Shown one piece after another: positions 9,867 through 21,159 of a stretch of 51,634 nucleotides of DNA. The translations under genes were made by a program, and so were the position numbers. A model generated the notes under the pieces. The model was not told where the DNA came from and made no database searches. It saw only the letters and a program-made list of their open reading frames with translations. The first letter of the stretch is position 1. The number at the start of each line of letters is the position of its first letter. Source of the stretch: Hymenochaete sp. R1 (taxonomy: Eukaryota > Basidiomycota > Agaricomycetes > Hymenochaetales > Hymenochaetaceae); contig JAFREE010000170.1 of assembly GCA_019400425.1 (NCBI GenBank), positions 1 through 51,634 on the forward strand. Direction: 5' to 3'.

Positions 9867-12023
9867 ATGTCGGATACCCACACTGCCAACTTATGCACCC
9901 AAATAATACATTCTCATTTTGGTCTCATAACGGCGGTGCGCTTTTGAGGTCCCATCTCGTCCGAAGATTGATCTAATTATATCAAAGAAAGTAGCTTTCA
10001 CGCTCCTTACTCGAGGTCGACTTCCCCTTGTACAGCTCGTGCGCTTTACGTCCCTCAAAATACGTTCGGTCCGGGCCGCTATCCTCATCCTCGTTCAGCA
10101 TAACATATTGCGTCATGTACGGGCTGAAGATGACATAGAAACCATGGAATTTGATGCGGAGGAGTGCTTGCTTCGACTGCGTTTTGGGCGCTTTGTCAAG
10201 CAGGCGGAAGAGCTATTTGGTCGAGAGGTTGGTGTTCTGAATTTATTTCGCACTGGAGCTAATTTTTGGGCAGGGTGCGGAAATAGTATCACTCATCCTT
10301 GACCATGGGAAGTTGCGTCCGACGGATATAATGCAACGCACTGCGAAAGCAGAAGGTCTTTCATGTTGGTTTATATTACGCTGACACTGCATGAACTAAC
10401 TCATTTGCTTATAGACCAATCAAAATTCGCCGAGGTGCTAAAGCAGCTTGTCAAAGCTTCCTATCTCATTCCTACGACCGCTCTGTATCACATTTCTGCT
10501 CGTGATAAACTCATTGAATACGAGAATGAGGAAAAAAGGCAAATCAAAAACATCCCGACAGCGAAAGAGCTTCGAGAAGCCAGGGAACGTGCTGAGGCGC
10601 GGCTAAAGCGAGAGAGGGAAGACGACTTGAAAATTGGGTTGAAAGTAAGCATTTTTTCTAAAATCGCACAGACTGGAATGCCGAAGAACCAAGTATTAGA
10701 AACAAAGACCTTCAAAAACGAATGGAACAAAGCCTTCACAGGTGCGTGTCGCTTCGCGCTTGACAGGAGCCTCTCTTAAAAGAACACGCAGAAAAGGGAT
10801 ACAGAGGAATTCGTGGTGAATGTAAGTTAAAGTAAAGTTCATCGTTAAATTCCAACACGAAGCCAATTTTTGTAACAGGAGGACGTCTATTTTCGACTAA
10901 ATTATTCACGATTCAGCATTCACATCCGGAACAAGGTAATCACTCTTTTATGTCTTTTGACAGGATTGTTAAAAATGACCTACAGCTCATTGAGGCAGCT
11001 GTCCTTGAACGTTACAATGAGTCTGCTGCAATTGTTATGCGCAGCGCTTTGAAAGCAAGCGAAGCAAAATCGTTGATTTCAGACATTCGTTCTGGTATGA
11101 TTTTTTCCCGATTCAAGTTCATTTGATGCTGAGAGAAACATGAGATGGCCTGGCTCCAACGAGCTTAATCTCTTTCATCCCAGAAGAAGTCGATTTGAGC
11201 AGGGGACTGGCGGTGAAGTCGACAAAGAAAATGTCGACCCTGGTGGCTATGAAAGAATATATTGGCATACTTTCTGCAGCAGATAATCCAACGCTCGCAG
11301 GCAGATCTTCATCATTTCTATCTTCCGGTGGTACTGAGTCGAACAAGGTTTTCGTGGAGTTCGAGATTATTTGCCAGCGACTTCGAAGACGCGTTTTAGA
11401 AGCGGTAGCGCTCGAACGGTATGGGGACGAGGCTGTTCGTATAATTCGTTTATTACTACAGCACGGAAAAATGGGTGGTGATCAGGTATGACCGGCCTTC
11501 TTTACCTCCTAAGTGGCCACTCTCTCATGACTCACGTGCAGATAGCGAAAGCTGCGATGATGACTACTACTTCTGTCCGGCTGCTATTGCAACTTCTGTC
11601 TGCGGACACGTTAATCAGCACACAGGAGGTCCCCAAAGGAGCGGACCGTAATCCTCAGCGGACCATCTACCTTTGGTGAGAGGTTGTTTTAAACGATTGC
11701 GCATCGCTGACCAAAAGATCATCGGTAGGTATGTCGATCTGCCCAAAGCCTACTCGGTGCTATTAGGTCATTTTTATAAGACGTTGTACAACATCGGTGT
11801 TCGACGGCAAGTGGAATCAGAAATCCTATCCGTGAAATTAGTTCTGGAGAAGTGCGAGCGCAGTGACATTAGGGAAGATCCATCTCTATTAAGTCGTATA
11901 GAGCACGACACTTTACGCTCATGGAAAGAACGGAAAGATAGGCTAACTTTGCTTGAAATGAGAGTTGAAGAAGCTATCTTTATCCTTCGGGATTTAGCTA
12001 TCTTAGGAGTTGAACAAGATTAG
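9867..12023 (+). CDS. RPC82: RNA polymerase III subunit RPC82/RPC3
   Basis: RPC82 is part of the Pol III-specific RPC82/RPC34/RPC31 subcomplex, which opens promoters of tRNA and 5S rRNA genes. It contains several winged-helix domains. Eleven exons (9867-9935, 9988-10227, 10274-10355, 10415-10644, 10672-10741, 10805-10821, 10879-10935, 10986-11094, 11184-11485, 11542-11675, 11729-12023) join to 534 aa. Matching blocks are LTRGRLPLVQLVRFTSLK and VRAAILILVQHNIL near the N-terminus, FDAEECLLRLRFGRFV, IPTAKELREARERAEARLK, EDVYFRLNYSRFSIHIRNK, LRRRVLEAVALERYGDEAVR, STQEVPKGADRNPQRTIYLW and LEMRVEEAIFILRDLAI at the C-terminus. The boundaries around exons 5 and 6 (10645-10880) are the least certain; exon 6 is only 17 nt. 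It is convergent with the phosphoesterase gene, 57 bp away. Confidence 0.93.
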
Positions 12024-12080
12024 ATTTCGTGTATAGAATTAATCCTAGTGATGTGTTGTATGTCTAGCGTATCACAAAGC

Positions 12081-13167
12081 TCATTCGGAGGATCTGTCTT
12101 TCCTGAGATCGACAATCACCGGAAGATATCTGTGAGTTGCTGTCGCAGCATTTACAGATACCAAGTCTATTCCAGTTTCTTTCCCAGTTTTCCTTTTTGA
12201 AAGTAATGCACCGTGCGCCTCATGGATATGGCCAAACACATGCAATCGGCAGGCCGTGAGCTCCTCAACCCGAGAAAGCAATACGGGGCAGCCCGCCTTC
12301 TTGCCTTTGCTCGTGGCGTCAAGCACACCATAGGGAGGAGTGTGTGTCAATATAATCTCAGCGTCTGACGGGATACGTGACCATTCATCTGCATAAAAAG
12401 CATTAAAAAATTAGGAGTATGCAAAGTAAAGAATGAGGTGTACATACCTTTCGCTTCCTTTGAGGTCCCGTACTGGAAAGCGCCTTCAATATGAATGGGG
12501 GCTGCCTACGAGACAATATAAGTCAGCATTGTTTCGTTGTGCCCTCGGAGTGCGCCATGAGCACAAACAGGAGACCCATAAACTCGCCAAGGCACGCCTC
12601 CTCTGGTCATAATATCGACCGATTCATGATCCAGGTAAATAAGACCCGCCGCTCTGATTGCTTCGCTCTTGATCATAGCTTTTGCATTGTCAAAATCCTA
12701 TGGGCTTTTCGTAAGAAACTGGCGCGTGAAATATGGAGGGCATACCTCTTCTGGAATAAACCACGACTTCCTCCACCTTTGATCCAAACATATCTTAAAG
12801 ACGAAAGAGTCAACTCTGACAGTCGAAATGCTGGAACATCTAGAATATACTGACATCATGGTTACCTGCAATAATGCTAAGTGGTAGCTATTATAAACAA
12901 TAACAGAGAAACGTGTCGCAAAACACACATTTTCAATTCGTGCGGCAAAGACTGTATCCAATCCACCGTCTTGTGGAGATTCACGAAGGTACCCCACGAG
13001 GAGAGGTCACCTCCGTGCAGCAATATGTCACCATCAGGAACGAAGTATTTGGTCTGCGAATGGGTATCACTGATGCAGACGAAGCGAGTCCACGATTCTC
13101 CTGGATGGGTCGGGACATTATTAATGTCATAGCTAGTGTATATCCTATAGTTCTCCGGAGTAGACAT
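12081..13167 (-). CDS. Calcineurin-like metallophosphoesterase (MPPED-type)
   Basis: The protein is a binuclear-metal phosphoesterase; the substrate is unknown. Six exons (13167-12929, 12876-12855, 12793-12746, 12697-12569, 12505-12448, 12388-12081) join in frame to 267 aa. All metal-binding motifs are visible in order: FVCISDTHS (DxH), LLHGGDLSSWG (GD), IIAGNHD (GNHD), ILTHTPPYG (H) and VFGHIHEAHG (GHxH). The set is complete, so the enzyme should be active. Relatives are the mammalian MPPED1/MPPED2 group and many uncharacterised fungal paralogues. The third exon start is inferred from frame and intron length: an alternative AG would give a 39-nt intron, too short here. It is divergent with SPT16, 228 bp apart. 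Confidence 0.88.
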
Positions 13168-13395
13168 TGTAGATACGGACGGAGAGGCGAGCGTCAGATT
13201 CTGAGTGCCAGTACTAGTAGGAGTCTGAGTAAGGTTCGGAGCCGCCGCACCGCGTTGCCTTTTGACGCGCGGTCACAACGCGTGCGTCACATTCGTCACG
13301 CCTGCATTCTCAGTACGGGCGGCCACAAGCAGAGCTCGGACAGCTCTCTCTCCCACCACCATCACCGTGTCACTGTCGAGGCGGCCTTTGTAGTC
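13168..13395. promoter_or_regulatory. Bidirectional phosphoesterase/SPT16 promoter
   Basis: This is a 228-bp shared promoter. It holds ACGCGT at 13278-13283, the MluI cell-cycle box bound by MBF in ascomycete yeasts, within the 10-mer TCACAACGCG (13273-13282) that also occurs in the ATG9/MET8 promoter. Functional meaning is inferred. Confidence 0.5.
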
Positions 13396-16300
13396 ATGCC
13401 TTCCGTCCAGCTTAACATTGAGCTTTTCAGCGCTCGCCTAAAACATGTACTCGACGCGTGGAACGTACGTCTACTATGACTCTGTTCATAACTACGAAGC
13501 TTACAGACATTTAGGGTGCAGGAAAAAATGACGAGTATGAGTCAATTTCGGGAGCAGATGGGCTTCTGCTGTCTGCAGGAGACCCTGCGGATCCGGATGA
13601 ACCCGTCAGGAAAAGTGTCGCTCTACAAGTACGCTTCAAATTTAATTAGAAAAGTGCGAAGCATTAACATTCGATAGACCTGGTTATTAGGATTCGAGTT
13701 TCCGTCGACGCTTTTCTTGTTCAAGAAGGATGAAATCCTAATTTTAACATCGGCTTCAAAAGGTATCTACTTTCGGTACGCTCTTTGGTATCTTTAATGA
13801 CTAACGCGATATCCTTTATGTCTTTAGCACGGATTTTATCCCAACTTCAAAGCTCTCACACCGTCGTTCCCATCCAGATACTCGCTGTTGCGAAGGCTAA
13901 AGAGCCTCCGACGGATGCATTGCCCAGCTTTGTTGATGTGTATTCGCGACTGAAACGTGTTGGCTTCATTCAGAAGGACAATGCTGCGGGCAAGCTCATT
14001 GAGGATTGGAACAAAGCGGTCTCTGAGCTGGCGACCAAGCCCGAATTAATAGACATGTCTCCGGCAATTTCTGCAATTCTTGCCATTAAAGATGAGGAAG
14101 AGCTTGTGAGTCTCAGTGTATCTGACTTGCATGTAAAGGTATTGATTAAAGAATCAGAAAAACACTCGGGTGGCGAGCAATTTAACGTCAACTTTGCTGA
14201 CCCATTACATTGAGCCAGAAATAGAAGCAATTGTGGATAAGGAGATGAAGGTATCACACGAGACATTGTCTGCAAAAATCGAGGCAAGGCTAGGATCTGG
14301 AGCAGCGGAGGGCGACAACGTGCGGGGCCCTGACATGAAAATCTGGAGCAAAGGCAGGGGTTTGAACGAGGTAAGTTTCTTTTTGCGATGGATGTCCTTA
14401 GGCTGATTCGTTTATCTTCTAGGTTGATTGGGACTCGACTGAGTTCTGCTACCCTCCGATTGTTCAATCTAAAGGAACGAAATCTGGTTATGACCTTCGA
14501 TCAAGCGCGGAATCCTCTTCTGACAATATAGCGCACAAGGGCGTCCTTCTCGTTGCAGTTGGCATGCGGTATAAGGGCTATTGTGCGAACGTCGGCAGAA
14601 CGCTCATGGTCGATCCCACAAAGGTAATCTTTTTTTTTAACTCGAAGAGTAACAAAGAAGACACTGAAATGTGTCTGTAGGAACAAGAATCGATCTACGG
14701 ATTGACTGCGTCACTGCAAGCCGAACTATTGCACAAGCTCAAGGATGGTGCAATAGCGCGTGATGTCTATATGCATGCTTTTTCGTACATCCGAGAGAGA
14801 AAGCCGGATTTAGAGAAGCATTTTGTAAAGAATATTGGGTTTGCTGTGCGTAAATCATTATTCTGCTAACAACCAACACTGACTACAGTGGCATCAGATG
14901 GGGATGGAATTCCGAGACTCGAGTTTCATGCTTTCGCCGAAATGTGGGCGAACGCTCAAGTCGAATATGGTGTTCAACCTTTCACTGGGCTTTACCGATT
15001 TGGAGGACAATGACAGTAAAAAGTATGTCATGTTAAAGGCTTTCGTTCTTGACTTCTTATTTCCTTCCAGATATGCTATTCTTTTGGTCGACACAGTTAA
15101 GGTTGACCACGAGAGAGGCATTTGCCTCACCGATTGCAACAAGAGCCCCAAGGACGTCTTATTCTTCCTGAATTCCCAGTCCGATGAGGACAGCAAGGAG
15201 AAAGTAAAAGCAACCAAGAAAGCCACAGCAAAAACAAATGGGCACTCAGCCCCTGCAAATCTCAAAGTCGTCGGGGGGAAAGTACTTCGTAACAAGACCC
15301 GTAGCGCCGAGGACGACGAAGCGGCAAGAAATGCCCTTATGGTACATCAGCAAGAGTTGCATGCTCAACGGCAACGGGATGGCCTCGCGAAGTTTTCTGA
15401 AGAGGGTGCAGGAGCTAGTGGAAAAGGAGAGAAAGCTTGGAAGCGTTTTGTGAGCTACAAAGGCGAAGCTGCTTTACCGAAAGAGGTGGAAAGATGCAGG
15501 GTGAGTAGATTTAAGTTTTACAAATGATGATTCAGGAGAGGTCTGATCATATGTCACAGATATTTGTAGACCGAAAAGCCGCTTCTGTTATTTTGCCGAT
15601 TCACGGATTTGCGGTACCGTTTCATATCAACACGATCAAAAACGCTAGTAAAAATGACGAGGGTGAAGTGACGATCTTGCGGATCAATTTCCAGAGTCCG
15701 GGCCAGCTGACTGGGAAGAAGGAAGATACAGTGGGTCTAAAATCGGATAACATACCTGTGTATTGATTCACGATTATATAGCCATTCGAGGACCCGAATG
15801 CAACATTCATTCGCTCACTTACCTATCGCTCTGCTGATGGGCACCGCTTTGATACTATTCACAAGCAAATCACCGAGCTTAAAAAGGAAGTCAACAAGCG
15901 GGAGCAGCAAAAGAAGGAAATGGCGGATGTCATTGAACAGGATTCGTTGGTAGAGTTGAAGGGACGAAGACCGGCGAAGCTCCCAGAAGTCTTTATACGT
16001 CCAGCTACGGACGGAAAACGTTTACCGGGAGAAGTTGAGATTCACCAGAATGGTATTCGTTACCAGTCTATGGGTGCTCACAGAGTCGGTAAGTCGATTG
16101 TGAAGGTTTTCGTTCTTTAAGATACCTAATTCATTTCCAGATGTCATGTTCTCCAACATCAAGCACTTGTTCTTCCAGCCATGTGATAATGAACTTTTGG
16201 TGATCATTCATATCCATCTAAAGTCCCCAATTATGGTTGGAAAGAAGAAAGCCAAGGCAAGCTTCAATGGCACATGTATCACGAGTTGTAGCTGACGACG

Positions 16301-17441
16301 ACTTTACTGGTCAGGATGTTCAATTCTACCGGGAAGCGACAGAAGTCCAGTTTGATGAGACAGGAAATCGAAAGCGCAAGTACCGATACGGCGACGAGGA
16401 CGAAATTGAACTCGAACAGCAGGAGAGAAAGAGGCGCCAGGCTCTGAACAAAGAATTCAAGGCTTTTGCTGAAAAAGTTGCTGAGGCATCCACTACTTCA
16501 GTAGGTGTCCATCGTTGCGCGTCGATTACATTGCTAATCGACGCGATAGACTGGTGATCAACTCGAAGCGGATATTCCTTACCGTGATTTGGCATTCGAA
16601 GGCGTACCGTTCCGCACGAATGTCAAGCTTCAGCCCACGACGGAGTGTCTAGTACACCTAACAGACCCACCCTTCCTTGTCGTGACTTTGAGCGAAATTG
16701 AAGTTGCCTCTCTTGAACGTGTGCAATTCTCCTTGAAGCAATTCGATATGGTCCTCGTCTTCACCGATTTCTCCCGACCACCTCTTCAAATCAACTCGAT
16801 TCCAACCTCACAGCTTGATGATGTGAAGAACTGGCTTGAGTGCGTATGGTCTCATTTCTTTGTCCGTTCTAAGTCTTTATACTTTAATTAGTTCCGTCGA
16901 GATTCCTTTCGCAGAAGGCCCCGTCAACTTGAACTGGGGACCCGTCATGAAGACGATCAACGAGAACCCTTACAGTTTCTTCCGGGAAGGCGGCTGGAGC
17001 TTCCTCACAGACAACAACGAGGAAGGCGAAGACGGGAGCGGGTCAGAGACGGAATCTGAGTTCGAGGCTGATTCGTCGGACCTCGTCGAGAGCGAGAGCG
17101 AAGCCTCCGCAAGCGACTTTGGGGACTCGGACGCGAGTGATTCGGGTAGCGGGAGTGGGTCGTTCGATGACGACGACGAGGAGACGGGTGAGGAATGGAG
17201 TGATCTGGAGAATAAGGCAAAGAGATGTGAGTGTTTTTGCCCTATTCCCTTGTTTCGACACGTTCCTTCTCATTCGGAATGCTGATCCATGACTACTCTC
17301 TTTCGCTCAGCTGACCAGAAGCGAGGTAAGAACAATGGAATGCGGGGTGAAGATGATTCAGACTCGGATGATTCCGATCGCCCGAAGAAAAAGAAACCTG
17401 CTCCGAAAGCAAATGGATCAGCGAGGAAGGGCAAGCGGTAA
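13396..17441 (+). CDS. SPT16: FACT complex subunit Spt16 (histone chaperone)
   Basis: Spt16 pairs with Pob3 in FACT, which loosens and rebuilds nucleosomes ahead of and behind RNA and DNA polymerases. Sixteen exons join in frame to 1071 aa, the normal fungal length. It starts [17 protein letters not shown]. The pita-bread aminopeptidase-like N-terminal domain (about 1-440, catalytically dead in this family) includes [16 protein letters not shown] and [12 protein letters not shown]. The middle domains include [60 protein letters not shown] and [20 protein letters not shown], then [20 protein letters not shown]. The tail (from about residue 950) is very Asp/Glu/Ser-rich and ends in a Lys-rich stretch, as expected for H2A-H2B binding. 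Intron 12 (16257-16314) is a GC-AG intron (AAG|GCAAGC). No missing domain is seen. Confidence 0.97.
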
Positions 17442-17770
17442 ATAACGCAGAACGTCTCGTAATATGCATTTGAATCCCCCCTTTTTTTCAATCCCGTTCT
17501 GTGTTGCGCCTTCGTTTCTATGTGCTTTGAAAACACCCCGACTGCACATGTACTGAGTCATTGATTCGCTTTTTTTGCTCCTTTCGACCTTTGGATGCGG
17601 TTCGTGGTCTACGTGAGAATGATATTTATCATAGTCCGGTTTATGTGCTCGTAATATACAGTTGGTTTCCTTTATTATACAGCATACAACATACACTCAG
17701 GTGCTATAAACCGCTCAAGAAGGCCTCGTAAGCAGCTACAAAGTTTCTCTGCCAGAGAGGCGTTCACGGA
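17442..17770. other. Convergent 3' intergenic region
   Basis: This 329-bp gap lies between the SPT16 stop and the stop of the dehydrogenase gene on the other strand. It should hold both 3' ends; no gene is seen. Confidence 0.5.
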
Positions 17771-19397
17771 TCAGACCTCCGTCGCGGAGGGTCCAGCCGC
17801 TGCGAGCCTCTCGAGGTATTTATAAACGACGGAAAAGTCCTTGCGAGCGTTCCCCGGATCGTCGTCGATGACGCGTTCGTAGATTTCCTCTGCAGCCTTG
17901 CCTAGAGGGAGCTGGATGCCTGCCGTCCGTGCACATCGCATCGCAAGGCCCATGTCCTACCGCCACGCAGAAACAAAAACGAAATAAAATAAAAATAAAA
18001 ATAGAGGTCCACAAATCAAACGTGAAGGAAAAGGGGGAGCCTGGTGAAAGGACTGACCTTGAGCATCAACGCCGTCGCGAACCCGCCTTCGTAGGCCCTC
18101 TCACACGGCGGACCTACCGCATCAGCATCAGCCTCCCGCCCATCCACCGCCCCCCTCACCGGATTGTTCACCCCCACACTCCAACTCGCACCGGTACACC
18201 CCATCACGACCTCGCGCAGCTTGCGCGGGTCCAAGCCCATCCGCACGCCGAGCAGCATCGCCTCGCCGACGACGGCCTGCTGCGCGCCGAGGATGAGGTT
18301 GTTGGCGATTTTGGCGACGAGGCCTGAGCCGGAGGGCCCGCAGTGGTGGATTTTGGAGGGGGAGGAGGAGAGGGGGGTGAGGAGGGGTTGGGAGAGGGTG
18401 TATGCGTGTGGGGTGCCGCCGACGAGGAAGGTGAGGGAGCCGGAGTGGGCAGCACGGACACCTGCGGGGAGAGAGAGGGGGGGGGGGGGGGGTGGATTTG
18501 ATGATGAGCAATGAGCACCGGGGGAGGGGGAGAGAGAGATCCGAAAAGATCGAGATGAATTGACTTACCTCCGGAGACTGGAGCATCGACCATTTGGGCA
18601 CCTGCTTCCGTGACCTGAGCGGCGACGCTTCGGGCTGGGGTTTAGTGATCGTCAGTCGTCAAAGAGCACATCACGCCAAACGCGTATAACACGCCGTGTT
18701 TCAAGTTTCGATTTATTAACGCGTCGTCAGGGGGAAAGGGGAGAAAGAAAGGGTGTATTCATGATTCAATTCAGGAAAGAGTAGAGAGTAGAGTTGAAAA
18801 GGCACGCACCAACGTCGACGTCGAGAGTTGTCGAGTCGATACATAGAGTTTGAGCGTATTCCAAGTCCCGTTTCTCAGCATCTGAAGGCTTAGGCAGCTG
18901 AGCGAGGGCGGACAGTACGCTGTTGGGACCTGTATAGACGTCCCGAACGTGCGGGGACGATGGAAGCATGGTGAACACCGTCCGGCTCGCGAGAGTTGCC
19001 CTGGAGCAATCACGCCAAATTCAACGCGGTGAGAAACAATGCAGTCAATATGAAAAGGAGAAACGAATACAGACTCCTCTGGGGTGTTTACGACTGAGAC
19101 GTTTGCACCGGGATGGTCTCTCTGGAAGTCGCGTGCGAAGGCATGGGCGGCGTCGGGGCGGGCGTCGCATACGACCAAGCCGGAGGGAAGGGAAGGAGCG
19201 AGTGCGAAGCGGGTGTTGAAGAGGAGTCTGGCCATGGGGTTTCCCATTCTGCCCAGGCCGATAAAGCTGATAGAGGTAGCGCGGGAAGCCATCGTGAGCG
19301 TCGAGGTGCTGCCTGCTGTCTGCTGTTGGGAGGAACCTGAACTCAGAACTGGAAGATGAACGCGGAGCGGAGCCGGAGGGAGAGAGGACGGAAGCAT
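17771..19397 (-). CDS. 3-hydroxyisobutyrate dehydrogenase-like enzyme
   Basis: The family oxidises 3-hydroxyisobutyrate to methylmalonate semialdehyde with NAD+ in mitochondrial valine catabolism. Five exons (19397-19075, 19000-18810, 18634-18569, 18461-18058, 17956-17771) join to 389 aa; starting at the next ATG (19292) gives 354 aa. The extra 35 residues are Ser/Pro-rich and weakly mitochondrial-like. Visible motifs are SISFIGLGRMGNPMA (Rossmann glycines), FTMLPSSPHVRDV, CIDSTTLD, the substrate-binding APVSGGVRAAHSGSLTFLVGG, and GLVAKIANNLILGAQQAVVG with the catalytic Lys in the KIANN segment. The C-terminal helix region follows. A 24-residue acidic/basic stretch around 18110-18170 is longer than in most relatives. 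Intron 3 holds a run of 16 G on the + strand, which serves as a pyrimidine tract in the transcript. A 6-phosphogluconate dehydrogenase-like reductase acting on another hydroxyacid is possible. Confidence 0.9.
18477..18492. repeat. Run of 16 G
   Basis: Sixteen consecutive G on the + strand lie in an intron of the dehydrogenase gene. In the minus-strand transcript it reads as poly-C just upstream of the CAG acceptor at about 18462, so it probably works as the polypyrimidine tract. Such runs are length-variable and prone to sequencing error. Confidence 0.9.
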
Positions 19398-19778
19398 AGC
19401 AATGATCGATCGACACTGCCTGATATGGTAGGTAGTGTAAAGTAAAGTTAACAAGGCTAAACTAACGTATTATGTAATCTCAATAATAATACAATAATAA
19501 TGTAATATAATATAATAAATTGAAATAAGAAATAGTCAAGTCAAAGTATTAAAATGTTAAACGAAGACTCTCTCTCTCTCTCCTGTGGTCTCTCTCCTTC
19601 CCTTTCCCTCATCCCTCCACCCGACCTCCCCTACCCCTTCCCTCGTCCTCGTCGTCGCCGTCGTCGTTGCCACCCTCGTCGTCGCCGCCGTTGTCATCGG
19701 TGTTGGCGCGTTTTAATCTTTTTTGTCTTCCTCTCTCTCTTTCCTTCAACTACTCAACTCTTCATCTCACGGCGTTCA
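19398..19778. promoter_or_regulatory. Divergent promoter region
   Basis: This 381-bp gap lies between the dehydrogenase (-) and HSP20-like (+) starts. An AT-rich block at about 19450-19550 is followed by a CT-rich block at 19567-19760 just before the + strand start, typical of basidiomycete core promoters and 5' UTRs. Confidence 0.5.
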
Positions 19779-21159
19779 ATGACTTCCCATCCGCAAAGGC
19801 CTCCTCTCCTCAGAGGAAATACGGTCCCCATCTACGTGCGTACCCCGTCCTCTTTACCCCCCTTCCCCCTTTCCTCTCAATCATCTCATCATCGGCTTGG
19901 ACTGTCCATCGTCGTCGGCATCTCTGCTTGCGTTGCTAATTCCATCTTCTTCCTTCCTCTTCTCGCATGTCGCGCCTCCGACGACCCCCATTCGGTTCAT
20001 CGGTACGATCATCCCACTCGCATGTGCCCTCCTCACCCCTTTTGCTTATCGTCTCTCCCTTCTCTTCCCTTCTCCCCCTTCTCCTTTCACACACACACGC
20101 ACGCACACACTCGAACAGCGTCCACAGCACTCCTCGTCTTCCGCAGGCGAACCTTCCAAACCACCCGCCCTCTGGAAGTCTTCTCCGACAAACATCCCTC
20201 CCACACCCCCGCTCTCCAATAGTCCCGGCTCGGCCGACTCCGATCACGCGGCAGACGACGCCTATTTTTCCCCATCCCCTGCAGGGCCCTCAGGTCACAG
20301 CAGCAACTCAAAGTCTGGTATGGATCCTCAACCTGCTGCTCCTTCTGCAGCTGCCGCTACTCAAGCTCCTCCCAATTCGACATCAGCAGCTGCATCCAGC
20401 GGCGCTCGCATCTTTTCTCCCTTCTCTCCTACCATCGCTTCATCACCCACCGCGCTCCAAACCTTACGGAGCACGCGGAGTAGTGCACCGGGTGGAACTA
20501 GTGCTCCGATGAGGATAGAAAACACGCCTTTCGCCTATGTGCTTTCCGTGCGTTTTTCTCTCTTATTCTACCCTATCATACTCTTTGATATCTCGTGCTC
20601 ACCATGTTCATTGTTACTATTCACCGCCTTGTGTGCTTGGGCTCCTTTTCGTGACAACGAATAACAACAACAGGCGACGATTGGGCCAGGCTTCGACTCA
20701 TCGTGCATCACCATCGCTGCACGTAAAAACAACATCCTTGATATTATCTGTGACCGATGGGATAAGGAAAAGGATTGTGAGTAATCCCTACCCTTTTTTC
20801 CGCCTGCCTCCTTGCCTTCCTTTTTCTTTTCTTTTGTTCCCGTCCCGTTCTTTCCCCATCCAAATTTCTTCCGTCTCTTCCGACGACCGCATACATTCAG
20901 CCAGTGCCAAGCTTGCTGATGATCATCGCTTACCTATTTTTGTTTGCCTTCGACGCCTCATGTGATGCCCGGCGATGACGACTGATGATTATTACCCTTT
21001 ATATTAGGCCACCATGAATGGCAAGTCCAATTTGATCGAGACGCCGATATGAAGGGTGCCGGTGGAGTCCACGCCTCTTACGACCATGGCGTCTTAACTG
21101 TGACTGTTAAGCGGTTAAATTACACTTCTGCCGCCCGCCCGCCGCAGATGCGGAGATGA
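19779..21159 (+). CDS. HSP20-like (alpha-crystallin fold) protein
   Basis: Four exons (19779-19835, 20119-20547, 20674-20776, 21008-21159) join in frame to 246 aa. The first about 155 residues are Ser/Pro/Ala-rich and disordered. The folded C-terminal part starts with ENTPFAYVLSATIGPGF and continues with ITIAARKNNILDIICDRWD, HHEWQVQFDRDADMKG, then ASYDHGVLTVTVKRL. The last block is the alpha-crystallin hallmark (G-x-L-x-x-x-V-x-R). No I-x-I/V tail motif is seen after it. Introns 1 (283 nt) and 3 (231 nt) are much longer than the local average, so an extra exon or a different start is possible. It may be a small heat-shock chaperone or a p23/CS-type co-chaperone; the alpha-crystallin reading is better. 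Confidence 0.62.

Noticed and set aside
18128..18601. Overlapping frames opposite and beside the dehydrogenase exons
   Set aside because: These are shadows of the GC-rich coding exon; the correct frame carries the family motifs.
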